From the NCBI RefSeq assembly GCF_000020125.1, contig NC_010681.1:2480001-2544000 (forward strand): a stretch of 64,000 bases of DNA. The letters are read 5' to 3'. Source of the DNA: Paraburkholderia phytofirmans PsJN (GTDB lineage Bacteria > Pseudomonadota > Gammaproteobacteria > Burkholderiales > Burkholderiaceae). This document shows positions 43,066 to 51,624 of the stretch, piece after piece. The notes under the pieces are model-generated. The model was not told the origin of the DNA and ran no database searches. It worked only from the letters and a program-made list of their open reading frames with translations. The stretch's first letter is position 1. Each line of letters starts with the position of its first letter. Both the position numbers and the translations under genes were made by a program.

Positions 43066-44244
43066 TCAGAGCGTCCACGGGGCACCTCCGGCATCAGCAT
43101 CGTCGTGATTGTCGGCGGCTTGCGCGGCTGCGATCAGTTCGCCGAGCGCGGCGAGATCGCGCTCGGCGTGGCTCTGCCGCAGGAACACCGGCAGATCCGC
43201 CAGCGCACGCGCGAAGCGCGCGTTGCGGCACAACGGGCCGGCGCCCAGCGTACGCGTCGCGTGATTCATCACGGCAGTCGACGCCTCTTCCACCACGAGA
43301 CGCGCGCGCATAGTCTCGCGCTGCGAATCGGCTAGCGGATTGGCGTCGATGTGCGCGGCAGTCTCGCGCAATACTGCGGCCGCGCCCGCCAATGCCACCT
43401 CCACCGCACCGAGATGAGCGAGCCGATGCGGATCCACGCGCTGCGTGCACGCGTCGCGCAGCATCCGTCCGATCTGCGCGGCGGCCCCGTACCAGCACGC
43501 GGCGATACCGGCGCCGCCGTGCCAGAAGCCGGGACGCTGTACATAGCCATGCGCGCCGCCCACGAGTGTCGCCGCTGCGTGATCGAAGCTCACGTCGGCG
43601 CTGGCCGTGGCCTGCATGCCGACCGCTTGCCACTTCGACGTGTCGATTGAAATGGACGGCTGATTCATCGCGACGGCCGCCAGCACCGGCTCATCGTCCA
43701 ACCAGGCGGTAACGAGCGCATGCGTGGCGACACGCGCGCCCGAGCACCAGGCCTTCGTGCCGGTGAGACGAAGGTCTGCGCCGTCGCTTCGGATTCCTAC
43801 TTTGAGCGCCTGCACGCGCGCATCGGGCGGCTCGGCGGCCCAGACACCCCAGCGGCTATCCGCGGGCGGCGTGGGGCCGCGAAGCTCGGCGAGAATCGCG
43901 AGCGCATCCGTGTGTCCTTCGAACAGCTTGACAAGCCCGAGATCACACGCGGCCACCGCAGCGAGGCTGCGCCAGCGCACGAGCGTCTCGCCGTGGCCAG
44001 GCAAGGGCGAAAAAGGCGCGCGGTCAAAGCCGCGTTCGACCAGCGCGCGCAACACGTCGCCGAGCGCGGCGGAGTCGTTGGGATCGAAAGGCGTGTCACG
44101 CAGAAATTTTTCAAGCGACCCGGCAGGTTGCGCGTCCTTCCGGGTGCTGCTCGCGACCGCATGGAAATCGCGGGACGCGGCCATGGCGGAGCTTTGCGGC
44201 GGCCGCGCATTGACGCCGGCCGCACGATCACGCGTATCGAGCAT
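43066..44244 (-). CDS. Acyl-CoA dehydrogenase-like flavoprotein
   Basis: 392 residues with the acyl-CoA dehydrogenase three-part layout: an alpha domain, the middle beta domain ('LRLTGTKAWCSGARVATHALV', 'WQAVGMQATASADVSFDHA') and a C-terminal alpha domain. FAD-dependent desaturation of an acyl thioester is expected, but the catalytic Glu could not be placed with certainty. It is the first gene of the cluster with the methyltransferase and glycosyltransferase. ATG 44244 has a GGGAGG site; an upstream in-frame extension is not conserved-looking. Confidence 0.85.
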   Translation of the reverse strand: MLDTRDRAAGVNARPPQSSAMAASRDFHAVASSTRKDAQPAGSLEKFLRDTPFDPNDSAALGDVLRALVERGFDRAPFSPLPGHGETLVRWRSLAAVAACDLGLVKLFEGHTDALAILAELRGPTPPADSRWGVWAAEPPDARVQALKVGIRSDGADLRLTGTKAWCSGARVATHALVTAWLDDEPVLAAVAMNQPSISIDTSKWQAVGMQATASADVSFDHAAATLVGGAHGYVQRPGFWHGGAGIAACWYGAAAQIGRMLRDACTQRVDPHRLAHLGAVEVALAGAAAVLRETAAHIDANPLADSQRETMRARLVVEEASTAVMNHATRTLGAGPLCRNARFARALADLPVFLRQSHAERDLAALGELIAAAQAADNHDDADAGGAPWTL

Positions 44245-44319
44245 CGTGCCTCCCTGAAGCTGTTCGATCGATTGCCGGCGGACTCTCGAGGGCCGCCGCT
44301 CACAAAAGATCCTCAGCAA

Positions 44320-44363
44320 GTGGCGTGCCTCCGGCGCCCAACGCCGGGACACGCACCACTTTT
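44320..44363 (+). other. Strong imperfect hairpin with T-run between kinase and dehydrogenase genes
   Basis: Arms 44320-44336 and 44342-44359 pair over about 15 bases with a 5-base loop, followed on the plus strand by TTTT. Both neighbouring genes are on the minus strand, where the T-run would be absent, so its role (end of the kinase transcript, or a plus-strand RNA) is unclear. Confidence 0.4.
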
Positions 44364-44441
44364 CTTCAGGAATCAGGAATGCCGATGCACGCAGGCCGTC
44401 AAACCACGCTGGTATGAAGGAAGCGTGCCTCGGTCGATGGG

Positions 44442-46415
44442 CTAGCCGGGACCGCGTTCGCTGCGCCGCGCTTCCACGTCGGCCAGCAAAGCATCGAACA
44501 GCTCAAGTGCAACCGGCTTCACGAGGTGCGCATGGAAACCGGCTTCGCGGGTACGCTCACGATCGCTCGCCTGGCCGAAACCGGTCATGGCGGCGTACAG
44601 GGTATGGGCGAGTTCGGGCATCGCGCGCAGCGCCGCGATGGTCTCGTAGCCGTCCATCTTCGGCATCGCAATGTCGATCACCGCGAGGTGAGGCACGAAG
44701 CGCGGCGCGACCTGCACCGCCTGTTCGCCCTCGTAGGCAATGCGCACCTCGTGGCCTTTGAGTTCGAGCAGCATGGCGAGACTGTCGGCGGAATCGCGAT
44801 TGTCGTCGACCAGCAGAATGCGCAGTGGCCCGACTTCGGTGTCCGCTGCGTTCGCCTCATCGCCCGTCGCCTCGGGCAGCGCGGCGGCCAGCGGCAGACT
44901 CAGCGTAAAGGTGCTGCCGCAGCCCGGCCCTTCGCTGCTCGCGATAATGCTGCCGCCGTGCAGCTCGACGAGCGACTTGCACAACGTGAGGCCGATGCCG
45001 AGACCGCCCTCGCCGGCATTCTGCCCGTCCTTTTCCTGAGCGAACAGCTCGAAGATCCTGTCGAGCGAACGCACAGGAATGCCGCAACCCGCATCGCGCA
45101 CTTCGAGCACGGCCATGTGGTAGTCGATGCGCGCCGCGACCTCGATGGCGCTGCCGACCGGCGAGAATTTCGCGGCGTTGTGCAAGAGGTTCTGCAACAC
45201 CTGCACGAGGCGCGTCATGTCGCCGCGCACGATCACCGGCTCATCGGGCATATGCTGGACGACCCGCTGCTCGTGCGCGTCCGTAAACGGCCGGGCGGCC
45301 TCGATCGCGCGCCCCATGACCTCGGCCAGGTCGACACGGCCAAGGCGCAACTCGACCTTGTTCGACATGATCCGGCCGACGTCGAGCAGATCGTCGACGA
45401 GGCGCGTGAGGTGCGTGACCTGCCGGTCGATCAGGTCGCGCGAACGCGCCAGCGTGGGACTCACGCCGGTTTCGAGTTGCATCACGCCGATCGCGTTGCG
45501 GACCGGCGCCAGCGGATTGCGCAATTCATGGGCAAGGGTCGCGAGAAACTGGCGCATGCGTTCGCCCGAACGTTCCAGTTCTTCACGCTGACGCCGCTCG
45601 GTCAGGTCGCGCGTGACCTTGGCGAAGCCGCGCAGCCGGTTCGATTCGTCATGCACCGCGGTGATGACGACGTTGGCCCAGAAGGTCGTGCCGTCCTTGC
45701 GCACGCGCCAGCCTTCGTCCTCGACGTGGCCGAGCTGCCGGGCAATCGCCAGTTCGCGCGCGGGCTTGCCCGCCGCCGCTTCCTCGGGTACGTAGAAGGT
45801 CGAGAAATGCCGGCCGACGATTTCCTCGCGCGTATAGCCTTTGATGCGCGCGGCGCCCGAATTCCAGCTCACCACGTAGCCTTGCGGATCGAGCATGAAG
45901 ATCGCGTAATCCTTGACGCAGTCGACCAGCAAACGGAAACGCTCTTCGCTTTGACGCAGCGCTTCGACGTACTCGCGTTGCGCGCTGAGATCGCGCGTGA
46001 TCTTGGCAAAGCCGGTGAGTATGCCCGCGTCGTCGCGCATCGACGTGATCACGACATTCGACCAGAAGATCGTGCCGTCCTTGCGCTTACGCCAGCCTGT
46101 GTCCTCGAAGCGGCCGGTCAGCGATGCCTGCTGCAGTTCGTAGGCGGGCCAGTCGCGCGCCACGGCTTCCTCGGTATAAAAGCGCGAAAAGTGCTCGCCG
46201 ACGATCTCCTGCTCCGAGTAGCCCGTCAGCTTGTATCCCCCGCCGTTGCAGCTCACGATCCGCCCGGACGGATCGAGCAGGAAGATCGCATAGTCTTCGA
46301 TTGCCTCCAGCAGTGCCCAGTAATCGATTTCGACAGACGCCCTCGAGCGGGCCGCGGCCGGGACTTTGGCGGGCTTGCCGTTCTCGCCGGCGGAAGGGAC
46401 ATCAAGCTGTTTCAT
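44442..46415 (-). CDS. Hybrid sensor histidine kinase, PAS-PAS-HisKA-HATPase-REC
   Basis: 657 residues without membrane segments: PAS domain 1 (about 30-145), PAS domain 2 (about 155-270), the His box 'ATLAHELRNPLAPVR' with H296, the ATPase N- and G-boxes ('NLLHNAAKFS', 'GGLGIGLTLCK'), and a receiver domain (531-650) with acceptor D581 ('VIDIAMPKMDGYE'). The two PAS domains are near-duplicates of each other ('GRHFSTFYVPEEA' against 'GEHFSRFYTEEAV'). A cytoplasmic, possibly redox or light/ligand-sensing phosphorelay kinase. No partner regulator gene lies next to it. Confidence 0.93.
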   Translation of the reverse strand: MKQLDVPSAGENGKPAKVPAAARSRASVEIDYWALLEAIEDYAIFLLDPSGRIVSCNGGGYKLTGYSEQEIVGEHFSRFYTEEAVARDWPAYELQQASLTGRFEDTGWRKRKDGTIFWSNVVITSMRDDAGILTGFAKITRDLSAQREYVEALRQSEERFRLLVDCVKDYAIFMLDPQGYVVSWNSGAARIKGYTREEIVGRHFSTFYVPEEAAAGKPARELAIARQLGHVEDEGWRVRKDGTTFWANVVITAVHDESNRLRGFAKVTRDLTERRQREELERSGERMRQFLATLAHELRNPLAPVRNAIGVMQLETGVSPTLARSRDLIDRQVTHLTRLVDDLLDVGRIMSNKVELRLGRVDLAEVMGRAIEAARPFTDAHEQRVVQHMPDEPVIVRGDMTRLVQVLQNLLHNAAKFSPVGSAIEVAARIDYHMAVLEVRDAGCGIPVRSLDRIFELFAQEKDGQNAGEGGLGIGLTLCKSLVELHGGSIIASSEGPGCGSTFTLSLPLAAALPEATGDEANAADTEVGPLRILLVDDNRDSADSLAMLLELKGHEVRIAYEGEQAVQVAPRFVPHLAVIDIAMPKMDGYETIAALRAMPELAHTLYAAMTGFGQASDRERTREAGFHAHLVKPVALELFDALLADVEARRSERGPG

Positions 46416-46606
46416 TGTGGTCGAAAATAAGGTCTACGGCCAAAAGCATACACCGCCAATCGCCGCCTGCTTCGCCTATGGTTTCACCTGAGGTCCGCGA
46501 GAAAGGCCAGCGCCAGCGTTCGCGTCGAGAAAAGCGCCGTCTGGATCGCCGGGCCCCGCAATTGCTACTCCCTGATCGCACCACCATCAAATAATAGGAG
46601 TCGCAA

Positions 46607-46849
46607 TTGAAACAGGCATTCACCACCCTTGCTCTCGCTGCCGCGCTGGCACTCACCTGCACCGCCGCGCAAGCCGAGGGCTGTACGAAAGGCGCGGTCG
46701 TAGGCGGCGTGGCCGGCCACGTCGCGGGTGACCACGGCGTAGCGGGCGCGGCGGCCGGCTGCGCGATCGGACATCACGAGGCCAAGAAGAAGGACAAGGA
46801 AGCCAGCGCGGCCGCGGCCGCGGCCGCGAGTCAACCCGCCGGGAAATAA
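46607..46849 (+). CDS. Small exported glycine-zipper protein
   Basis: 80 residues: a signal peptide (cut after 'AAQA', about residue 22), then a Gly/Ala-rich segment 'KGAVVGGVAGHVAGDHGVAG' resembling glycine-zipper motifs, then a Lys-rich and Ala-rich tail. It is probably periplasmic or membrane associated. The start is TTG, 6 bases after AGGAG. No enzyme motif is present; function unknown. Confidence 0.75.
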   Translation: MKQAFTTLALAAALALTCTAAQAEGCTKGAVVGGVAGHVAGDHGVAGAAAGCAIGHHEAKKKDKEASAAAAAAASQPAGK

Positions 46850-46859
46850 CGGCGTGTAG

Positions 46860-46898
46860 AAAAGAGCCGGTAGTGACCTGCGGATCACTACCGGCTCG
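46860..46898 (-). terminator. Intrinsic terminator of the ferredoxin-NADP reductase gene
   Basis: Perfect 13-base stem (46865-46877 with 46886-46898), 8-base loop. On the minus strand it is followed by TTTTT (complement of 46860-46864), 33 bases after the reductase stop. It may also block plus-strand readthrough from the small exported protein gene. Confidence 0.9.
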
Positions 46899-46931
46899 CT
46901 CAATCAGGGACTCGATATCTTCGCAAGATGA

Positions 46932-47981
46932 TCACCCGGTGGCGCTGACCTTTTCCGCCAGCTTTGCGTCGTAGCTGGAATGCACGTGCACGCGCTTTTT
47001 GTCCGGATAAGCGTACGAATATGCGCGGCGCAGCGCCAGCGACGCCTCATGAAAACCCGACAGGATCAGCTTCTGCTTGTTCGGATAATTGGCGATGTCG
47101 CCCACCGCGAAGATGCCGGGCCGCGAGCTCTCATAGTTCGACGTATCCACATCGACGCGCCCGGCGTGAATCGATAGCCCCCATTGCGCGATCGGCCCGA
47201 GATCGGCAACCAGTCCATAGAGCGCGACGAGATGCTCGGCCGCGAGTTGCGTCTCGCCCTCGATATGTCGCAACGTGATGGACTTCAATGCATCGCCTTC
47301 AACGTTGAGCCCCGCAATCGCGCCGACGATGAAATCCATCTCGCCCGCCTCGACCGCGCGCCGCATCGACGCCACACTCGAATCGGCCGCACTAAAACCG
47401 CTGCGCCGATGCACCAGCGTCACACGGCGCGCGACCTTGCGCAGCGCCAGCGCCCAGTCGAGCGCGGAATCGCCGCCGCCGGCCACGACCACGACCTTGT
47501 CGGCAAAGTCAGCGAGACGCGGCACGCTGTAGTGCACATGACGCGACTCCAGCGGCACGGCTTCGGCCAGCGCCAGCTTTTGCGGCACGAATGCGCCGTT
47601 GCCGGCAGCGAGCAGGATCGCCGCGACGTCGAACACGAGGCCGCGATCGGTGCGTACCGTCCAGCGTCCATCGTCGTTCTGTTCGACCGACTCGACCCGC
47701 TGTTCGAGATGGATAGGCGGATCGAACGGCTTGCATTGCGCCAGCAGCCGCTCGACCAGTTCACGCGCGGTGCACGAGGCAATAGCGGGAATGTCGTAGA
47801 TCGGCTTGTCCGGATAGAGCTCGATGCATTGGCCGCCGACCTTGTCGAGCCCGTCGACGATCTGGCAGGACAGGCCGATCACGCCCGCCTCGAAAGCGGC
47901 GAAAAGCCCCACGGGGCCGGCGCCGACGATCAGGACGTCGGTGCGGATCGGCGGCGGTTGTTGGTCTGCAGCGGAAGTCAT
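46932..47981 (-). CDS. Ferredoxin/flavodoxin-NADP+ reductase, thioredoxin-reductase-like type
   Basis: 349 residues with an FAD-binding 'VLIVGAGPVGLFAAFEAG' near the N-terminus, 'GGQCIELYPDKPIYDIPA', an NADPH-binding 'VVVVAGGGDSALDWALAL' (about 160), and 'GIFAVGDIANYPNKQKLILSGFHEA' near the C-terminus. The redox-active CxxC of thioredoxin reductases is absent, which fits the type 2 ferredoxin-NADP reductase group. It passes electrons from NADPH to ferredoxin or flavodoxin. It is divergent from an AhpD-like gene across a region with a large palindrome. Confidence 0.9.
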   Translation of the reverse strand: MTSAADQQPPPIRTDVLIVGAGPVGLFAAFEAGVIGLSCQIVDGLDKVGGQCIELYPDKPIYDIPAIASCTARELVERLLAQCKPFDPPIHLEQRVESVEQNDDGRWTVRTDRGLVFDVAAILLAAGNGAFVPQKLALAEAVPLESRHVHYSVPRLADFADKVVVVAGGGDSALDWALALRKVARRVTLVHRRSGFSAADSSVASMRRAVEAGEMDFIVGAIAGLNVEGDALKSITLRHIEGETQLAAEHLVALYGLVADLGPIAQWGLSIHAGRVDVDTSNYESSRPGIFAVGDIANYPNKQKLILSGFHEASLALRRAYSYAYPDKKRVHVHSSYDAKLAEKVSATG

Positions 47982-48124
47982 GCGCAATCTCTTCGGATGG
48001 ATAGATGGGCGAATGACCCACCATACCGAATCAGCCGATGCGCGGCAACGATGCCATTACCACCGGTAAGGACGCTCGGCGTGCCACCCGCGGTCGTCGC
48101 CGCCAAATCGAAGTGGTTACCTGA

Positions 48125-48146
48125 AAATAGCCGAAATCGGTTATTT
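48125..48146. promoter_or_regulatory. Candidate operator between the reductase and AhpD-like genes
   Basis: Inverted repeat AAATAGCCGA-aa-TCGGTTATTT (10-base arms, one mismatch). It lies in a 239-base divergent region, 75 bases before the plus-strand gene and about 144 bases before the reductase gene. The regulator is unknown. Confidence 0.5.
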
Positions 48147-48220
48147 CCCAGAACCAGTCAAGCGCCTAATCTTCACTCATCGCATCACGGCATGCGTCCA
48201 ACCCAACTCAGGAGTGAATC

Positions 48221-48658
48221 ATGGAACAACGTCTCGACTTCTACAAAGCCAACCCCGCCGCGATCAAGGCGCTGATCGGTGTTGAAGAACGCATCGGCAA
48301 ATCGGCGCTCGAAAAATCGCTGACCGAACTGGTTCGTCTGCGCGCCTCGCAGATCAACGGCTGCGCGTACTGCGTCGATATGCACACCGCCGACGCCCGC
48401 AAGGGCGGCGAAACCGATCGCCGCCTGGCCACCGTGGTGGTCTGGCGTGAAACGCCGTTCTTCACGGATCGCGAACGCGCCGCGCTCGAATGGACGGAAG
48501 CGCTGACGCTGGTATCGCAGGAGCACGTGCCCGACGCTGTGTGGGAAGCCGTGCGCCCGCACTTCAGCGACGAAGAACTGGTCGATCTGACGCTGCTGGT
48601 CTCCGCGATCAACGCATGGAACCGCTTCGCGATTTCGTTCCGCAAGCTCCCGGCCTGA
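48221..48658 (+). CDS. Carboxymuconolactone decarboxylase / AhpD-like protein
   Basis: 145 residues, all-helical CMD domain with the redox motif 'NGCAYCVDMHTADAR' (C-x-x-C and the following His), as in AhpD-type alkylhydroperoxidases. It probably acts in peroxide or electrophile defence; the paired Cys argues against the gamma-carboxymuconolactone decarboxylases of aromatic pathways. A clear GGAG site precedes the ATG. The next gene is on the other strand. Confidence 0.9.
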   Translation: MEQRLDFYKANPAAIKALIGVEERIGKSALEKSLTELVRLRASQINGCAYCVDMHTADARKGGETDRRLATVVVWRETPFFTDRERAALEWTEALTLVSQEHVPDAVWEAVRPHFSDEELVDLTLLVSAINAWNRFAISFRKLPA

Positions 48659-48694
48659 GGGCCGCGCGCTCAAAGGCACACCGATTAAGTTAAG

Positions 48695-50269
48695 TTAGAA
48701 AGCAGGCTCGCGCTGCGCCGCATCGCTCGCGACTTTGAAGGCCACGGTCAACTCGCTCAATTGCCGCGCCTGATCCGCGAGCGAGTTCGCGGTCGCCGCG
48801 CTCTCCTCGACCAGCGCCGCATTATGTTGCGTGACCTCGTCCATCTGCGTGACGGCGAGGCTCACCTGCTTGATGCCCTCGCTCTGCTCTTTCGAAGCCG
48901 CCGCAATCTCGCCGACGATACGCGCCACGCGGTCGATCGCGGCTTCGATTTCCTGCATCGTCTCGCCCGCTTCATTGACGAGCCCCGCGCCGCTCTCGAC
49001 GCGCGAAGTCGACTCCGCGATCAGGGTGCCGATTTCCTTCGCGGCCGCCGCTGAACGCTGCGCGAGACTGCGCACCTCGCCAGCCACCACCGCGAAACCG
49101 CGCCCTTCCTCGCCCGCGCGCGCCGCTTCGACGGCCGCGTTCAGCGCGAGAATATTGGTCTGAAACGCAATGCCTTCGATCGCGGTAATGATGCCGGTCA
49201 TTTTCGACGAACCCGCGTGAATCACGCGCATCGTCTCCACCATGCTGCCGACTGAAGTGCGCCCGCGCGCGGCCATCTCCGAAGCACGCGACGCGAGTTC
49301 GCTCGCGTGATGCGCGTTCTCCGCGTTCAGTTGCACGGTCGACGTGAGCTGCTCCATCGCCGCCGCGGTTTCTTCGAGCGATGCCGCCTGTTCCTCGGTG
49401 CGTTGCGAGAGATCGAGATTGCCGGCGGCGATCTGCTGCGTCGACGACGCGATCGAATGCGAGCCGGCTCGTACCGTGGTGACCGTGGCGCCGAGCTTGT
49501 CCTGCATCGAGGCGACGCCGCGCAGGAGTGTCGCCATTTCGTCGTTCGAACGAATCGGCACGCGGGTGGTCAGTTCGCCGGCGGCGATCGCGTCGAACTG
49601 GCGCAAAGCGTCGTTCAGCGGGGCCATGATCGCGCGGCGCAGCGTGCGCCAACTGATGGACGCAACCGTCAGCCCCAGCAGCGTGCTGCCGATGCACGCA
49701 GCCAACAGCGTATGAAAGAGCGCGGCCGAACGCTCGCTGGCGTCGCTCGCCTGCTGGTTCAGATAGTCCTCCAGCGCGCCCTGGCTCGCGTTCATCGCCG
49801 TGTAAAGGCCGATCAGATGGTTCGCGCGGCTTTCGTCCATCCAGCTCGCGTCGCCGGTGCGGATCGCCTCGATCAGCTTGTCGATGCCGTCGCGGCGCAC
49901 GGCGGTGCGCTTCGCGTCGAGGTCGCCGGTGAGGCGTTGCAGTTCGGGCGTTTTCGGCAGATCGCGAAAGCTGTTCCACCATTTATCCGAATCGCCGAGC
50001 AGCATGCGCGCACGTTCCAGTTGCGCATTCAGTTGCGGGGAGTGCGGATTGCTCATCGCCCAGTCGAGCCCGAAACGCGCCCGCGACATGGCCGTGCCCG
50101 ATTTGCCGAGCGCGACCACGGAAGCGAAATGCACCGTGTAGGCGTCGCGCTGCGCCGAGTTGCTTTCGCGCATGCCGAGAATGCCGAGCATGCCGGTGGC
50201 GATCAGCAGCACGCCGAGAAACGCGATGGTGATCGCGATCCGAAGATTGATGGTCAGATTCTTGCTCAT
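48695..50269 (-). CDS. Methyl-accepting chemotaxis protein
   Basis: 524 residues: a membrane helix at about 10-30, a periplasmic four-helix-bundle ligand domain to about 188, a second helix at about 190-212, a HAMP domain ('[31 protein letters not shown]'), and a signalling domain with the conserved hairpin tip '[37 protein letters not shown]'. It is of the Tar/Tsr length class. No CheR-binding pentapeptide ends the protein ('REPAF'). The ligand is unknown. It signals to CheA/CheW encoded elsewhere. Confidence 0.95.
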   Translation of the reverse strand: MSKNLTINLRIAITIAFLGVLLIATGMLGILGMRESNSAQRDAYTVHFASVVALGKSGTAMSRARFGLDWAMSNPHSPQLNAQLERARMLLGDSDKWWNSFRDLPKTPELQRLTGDLDAKRTAVRRDGIDKLIEAIRTGDASWMDESRANHLIGLYTAMNASQGALEDYLNQQASDASERSAALFHTLLAACIGSTLLGLTVASISWRTLRRAIMAPLNDALRQFDAIAAGELTTRVPIRSNDEMATLLRGVASMQDKLGATVTTVRAGSHSIASSTQQIAAGNLDLSQRTEEQAASLEETAAAMEQLTSTVQLNAENAHHASELASRASEMAARGRTSVGSMVETMRVIHAGSSKMTGIITAIEGIAFQTNILALNAAVEAARAGEEGRGFAVVAGEVRSLAQRSAAAAKEIGTLIAESTSRVESGAGLVNEAGETMQEIEAAIDRVARIVGEIAAASKEQSEGIKQVSLAVTQMDEVTQHNAALVEESAATANSLADQARQLSELTVAFKVASDAAQREPAF

Positions 50270-50594
50270 CTTGGTTTTTATCGCTCTGGCTGGTTCTGGC
50301 GCTCTGGCTTATGACGTGCGGCCCCGCGCACGTGAACGATCAAACGTTCCTTATATGGAGCACTGAACCGTATGTGGAAAGTATAGCGATTCGCCTTCCG
50401 GTGAAAAAACAAAATTTCGCGGACGCGGTAAACGCGCAACAGGCCGCGACGTGCTTGTTTCGCCGGTGGGCGGTGCCGCCGGGCTCGGATAGATTTAATC
50501 GACGAACCACCAGACAGCGGCATGCCGCTGCGGATTATTCTGGAATCCTAGTTATACGGCACGCAAGCGTGGCATGGGTCCTCACGGCTCGCCC
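50270..50594. other. Intergenic region, 325 bases
   Basis: Between the chemoreceptor start and the LysR gene stop, both on the minus strand. It holds a possible receptor promoter on the minus strand (TTTTCA-16-TATACT, with the -10 near 50390), which is weak. A perfect 16-base palindrome (50515-50530) near the LysR end could be a transcript-end hairpin, though it has no loop or T-run. No gene was seen. Confidence 0.4.
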
Positions 50595-51455
50595 CTATTC
50601 GCCGATCCACGACCCGCGCAGATCGCTGTCATGCAGCAATTGCAACAGCGTGCCCGCCGGCTTGCTGAGCCGTTTCGCCGCCAGCGCAATGAATTCCACC
50701 GACGGCAGCGTCGGCAGACTCGCCATGTTCAAGGGCGCCGCGAGACCCCGCGCCGCCAGATACTGCGGACGAACCGTAATGCCGAGCCCGCCGCGCGCGG
50801 CCGCGATGCAACCCGCGTGGCTGCTGCTCGTGCACACCAGCTGCCAACTGAAGCCCGCCTCGGCGAGCGCGTCGAGCACGACGGCGCGCGTCACGCTCGG
50901 TTCGGCGACCAGAATCAGCGGCAACGGCTGGCTTAGATCGACCAGCGTGCCGGCGCGCGCCAGCCACTCCAGCCGCCCGGTGAAGAGCGGCACGCCGCGG
51001 CGGTCGCCGAGACGCCGCTTGCCGACCAGCAGATCGATCGCGCCGGCGTCGAGCAGTTCGTACAGCTTGCCAGTCATGCCGATGGTAATTTCCAGTTCGA
51101 CGTCCGGATGCGCGTCGCGAAACGCCGCCAGCACGGTGGGCAATGGGCCGAGCGCGACGTCGTCCGAGGAACCGAGCCGCACGCGGCCTTTCAGACGCGG
51201 CGCGCGAAACTGCGATTCGGCTCGCGCGAGCGCCTGCAGAATCACGCTGGCGTGCGCGAGCATGGCTTCGCCGTCGGGCGTCATTGCGAGCGAATGGGTG
51301 TCGCGCACGAAAAGCCTCCGGCCCACGCTCTGTTCGAGCCGGCGGATGTGTTCGCTGACGCTCGATTGCGTCAGGTCGAGCCGCCGCCCCGCCTCGGTGA
51401 AGCTGTGGCAGGCCGCGACGGTCGAAAAGGTCTTGAGCCAGATGGGATTGAGCAT
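50595..51455 (-). CDS. LysR-family transcriptional regulator
   Basis: 286 residues: N-terminal winged HTH (1-60, 'FTEAGRRLDLTQSSVSEHIRRLEQSVGRRLF') and a periplasmic-binding-like effector domain. It is divergent from a DHA2-type exporter gene; an ATTGAC-N6-GTCAAT repeat lies between them. It probably controls that exporter in response to an unknown ligand. Confidence 0.93.
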   Translation of the reverse strand: MLNPIWLKTFSTVAACHSFTEAGRRLDLTQSSVSEHIRRLEQSVGRRLFVRDTHSLAMTPDGEAMLAHASVILQALARAESQFRAPRLKGRVRLGSSDDVALGPLPTVLAAFRDAHPDVELEITIGMTGKLYELLDAGAIDLLVGKRRLGDRRGVPLFTGRLEWLARAGTLVDLSQPLPLILVAEPSVTRAVVLDALAEAGFSWQLVCTSSSHAGCIAAARGGLGITVRPQYLAARGLAAPLNMASLPTLPSVEFIALAAKRLSKPAGTLLQLLHDSDLRGSWIGE

Positions 51456-51519
51456 GGAGCATTGTCGCGCTGCTCATCGGCAAAGTCGATAACAGTCAAC
51501 ATCCCTAGTGGGGTTCCCG

Positions 51520-51537
51520 ATTGACGAGGATGTCAAT
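51520..51537. promoter_or_regulatory. Candidate LysR operator at the exporter promoter
   Basis: ATTGAC-gaggat-GTCAAT, perfect 6-base arms, in the lysR-exporter intergenic region. It touches a possible plus-strand -10 (TATGAT, 51537-51542), so binding there would affect exporter transcription. Confidence 0.5.
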
Positions 51538-51624
51538 ATGATTACGGAATTGCCTCACTGAATGCTCGGAGCCGGGACGGCCGTCACCGCCGTCACCGCC
51601 GCCGCCCCGCTGCTCCGTCAAAAG

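Noticed and set aside
44526-46430. Plus-strand open frame of 634 codons antisense to the hybrid kinase
   Set aside because: Shadow of a clearly recognisable PAS/histidine kinase on the other strand.
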